A stretch of DNA of 5,850 nucleotides from contig JAHEDB010000161.1 in the NCBI GenBank assembly GCA_024641465.1, positions 1 through 5,850 of the forward strand. The letters are read 5' to 3'. The stretch is from Chromatiales bacterium. Its GTDB lineage: Bacteria > Pseudomonadota > Gammaproteobacteria > UBA6429 > Thiohalophilaceae. The notes beneath the pieces were generated by a model. The model saw only the letters and a list, made by a program, of their open reading frames with translations. It had not been told where the DNA came from and made no database searches. A program made the translations under genes and the position numbers. Shown here in pieces: positions 5,392-5,850 of this stretch (position 1 is its first letter; each line of letters opens with the position of its first letter).

Positions 5392-5850
5392 TTATTCGCT
5401 TAATAAGGTTCGGATCATTTGCTCGGTCTGGCTGTAACGACCCTCACCGATGGTTTGATAACGCAGTTGCCCCTGTTTATCGATCAGATACACCGCCGGC
5501 CAGTAATGATTACTATAGCGCCGCCAGATGGCAAAATCATTGTCGATCACGACCGGATAGTGAATACCCTTGCGTTCGACATAGTCACGGACGTTTGCCG
5601 CTTTTCGTTCATGGGCAAATTCCGGGGAATGCACCGCAACCACCACCAGACCCTGGTCTTTATATCGGCCATGCCACTCTTTTATATAGGGCTCGACATT
5701 CACACAGTTGTAACAACCGAAGGTCCAGAATTCGACCAGCACGACCTTGCCCTTGAGTTTATCGAGCGTCAGGGGCCTGGAGTTTAACCATGGGTCACCA
5801 TTGATATCCGGCGCGGCCTGTTGAGTGATGCCTGGCGGTGTGGCAAACAG
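5392..5850 (-). CDS. DipZ/TlpA-type thioredoxin-like protein, 5' end cut by window edge
   Basis: The frame is open to the right edge; 152 C-terminal residues are visible. They form a thioredoxin-fold domain: KVVLVEFWTFGCYNC (35-49 of the visible part) with a CxxC pair at Cys46 and Cys49, then VAVHSPEF (71-78), HYPVVIDND (97-105), YWPAVYLID (116-124) with the cis-proline at Pro118, and IGEG (134-137). This pattern closely resembles the C-terminal redox domain of mycobacterial DipZ as I remember it, and the active site is CYNC rather than the CGPC of cytosolic thioredoxin. The segment before the domain (visible residues 1-30) looks like a linker, so the missing part may be a signal peptide or a CcdA-like membrane domain; the window cannot tell. 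A thiol-disulfide role in the periplasm is inferred from family and from the adjacent msrP. Confidence 0.88.
   Translation of the reverse strand: MFATPPGITQQAAPDINGDPWLNSRPLTLDKLKGKVVLVEFWTFGCYNCVNVEPYIKEWHGRYKDQGLVVVAVHSPEFAHERKAANVRDYVERKGIHYPVVIDNDFAIWRRYSNHYWPAVYLIDKQGQLRYQTIGEGRYSQTEQMIRTLLSE

Overview
The window looks like chromosomal DNA of a sulfur-oxidising proteobacterium, most likely a gammaproteobacterium. The main reasons are a SoxB thiosulfohydrolase, a proteobacterial-type ferrochelatase, and MsrP/MsrQ proteins that align closely with my memory of the E. coli proteins. Base composition is moderately GC-rich and even across the genes, and I see no transposase, integrase, tRNA, rRNA or CRISPR array. 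Assignment to a family or genus would be a guess.

Layout from left to right. (1) The left edge carries a minus-strand gene, cut at its 3' end, for a single-domain CULT protein, the fold of the thalidomide-binding domain of eukaryotic cereblon. (2) Divergent from it, hemH (ferrochelatase) runs on the plus strand; its best promoter would start transcription almost exactly at the ATG. (3) hemH ends at a compact hairpin that also serves the convergent soxB. (4) soxB lies on the minus strand with a Tat signal, a possible lipobox and a strong Shine-Dalgarno sequence. No other sox gene is in the window. (5) A 233-bp gap upstream of soxB holds a candidate promoter and candidate terminator structures but no gene. 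(6) The right third is a minus-strand cluster, read right to left: a DipZ-type thioredoxin-like protein (5' end outside the window), msrP, then msrQ. The last two are separated by an inverted repeat built from CACGAAGA-type octamers.

How the genes fit together. MsrP (molybdopterin, periplasmic) and MsrQ (heme b, inner membrane) form the methionine-sulfoxide reductase that repairs oxidised periplasmic proteins with electrons from the respiratory chain. The thioredoxin-like gene 35 bp upstream of msrP suggests an envelope redox-repair cluster, possibly handling thiols alongside methionine. SoxB removes sulfate from the thiosulfate-loaded SoxY carrier in the periplasm. HemH makes heme, needed by MsrQ and by Sox and respiratory cytochromes, but nothing shows co-regulation. 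The physiological role of bacterial CULT proteins is, to my knowledge, unknown, and this gene is the least understood in the window.
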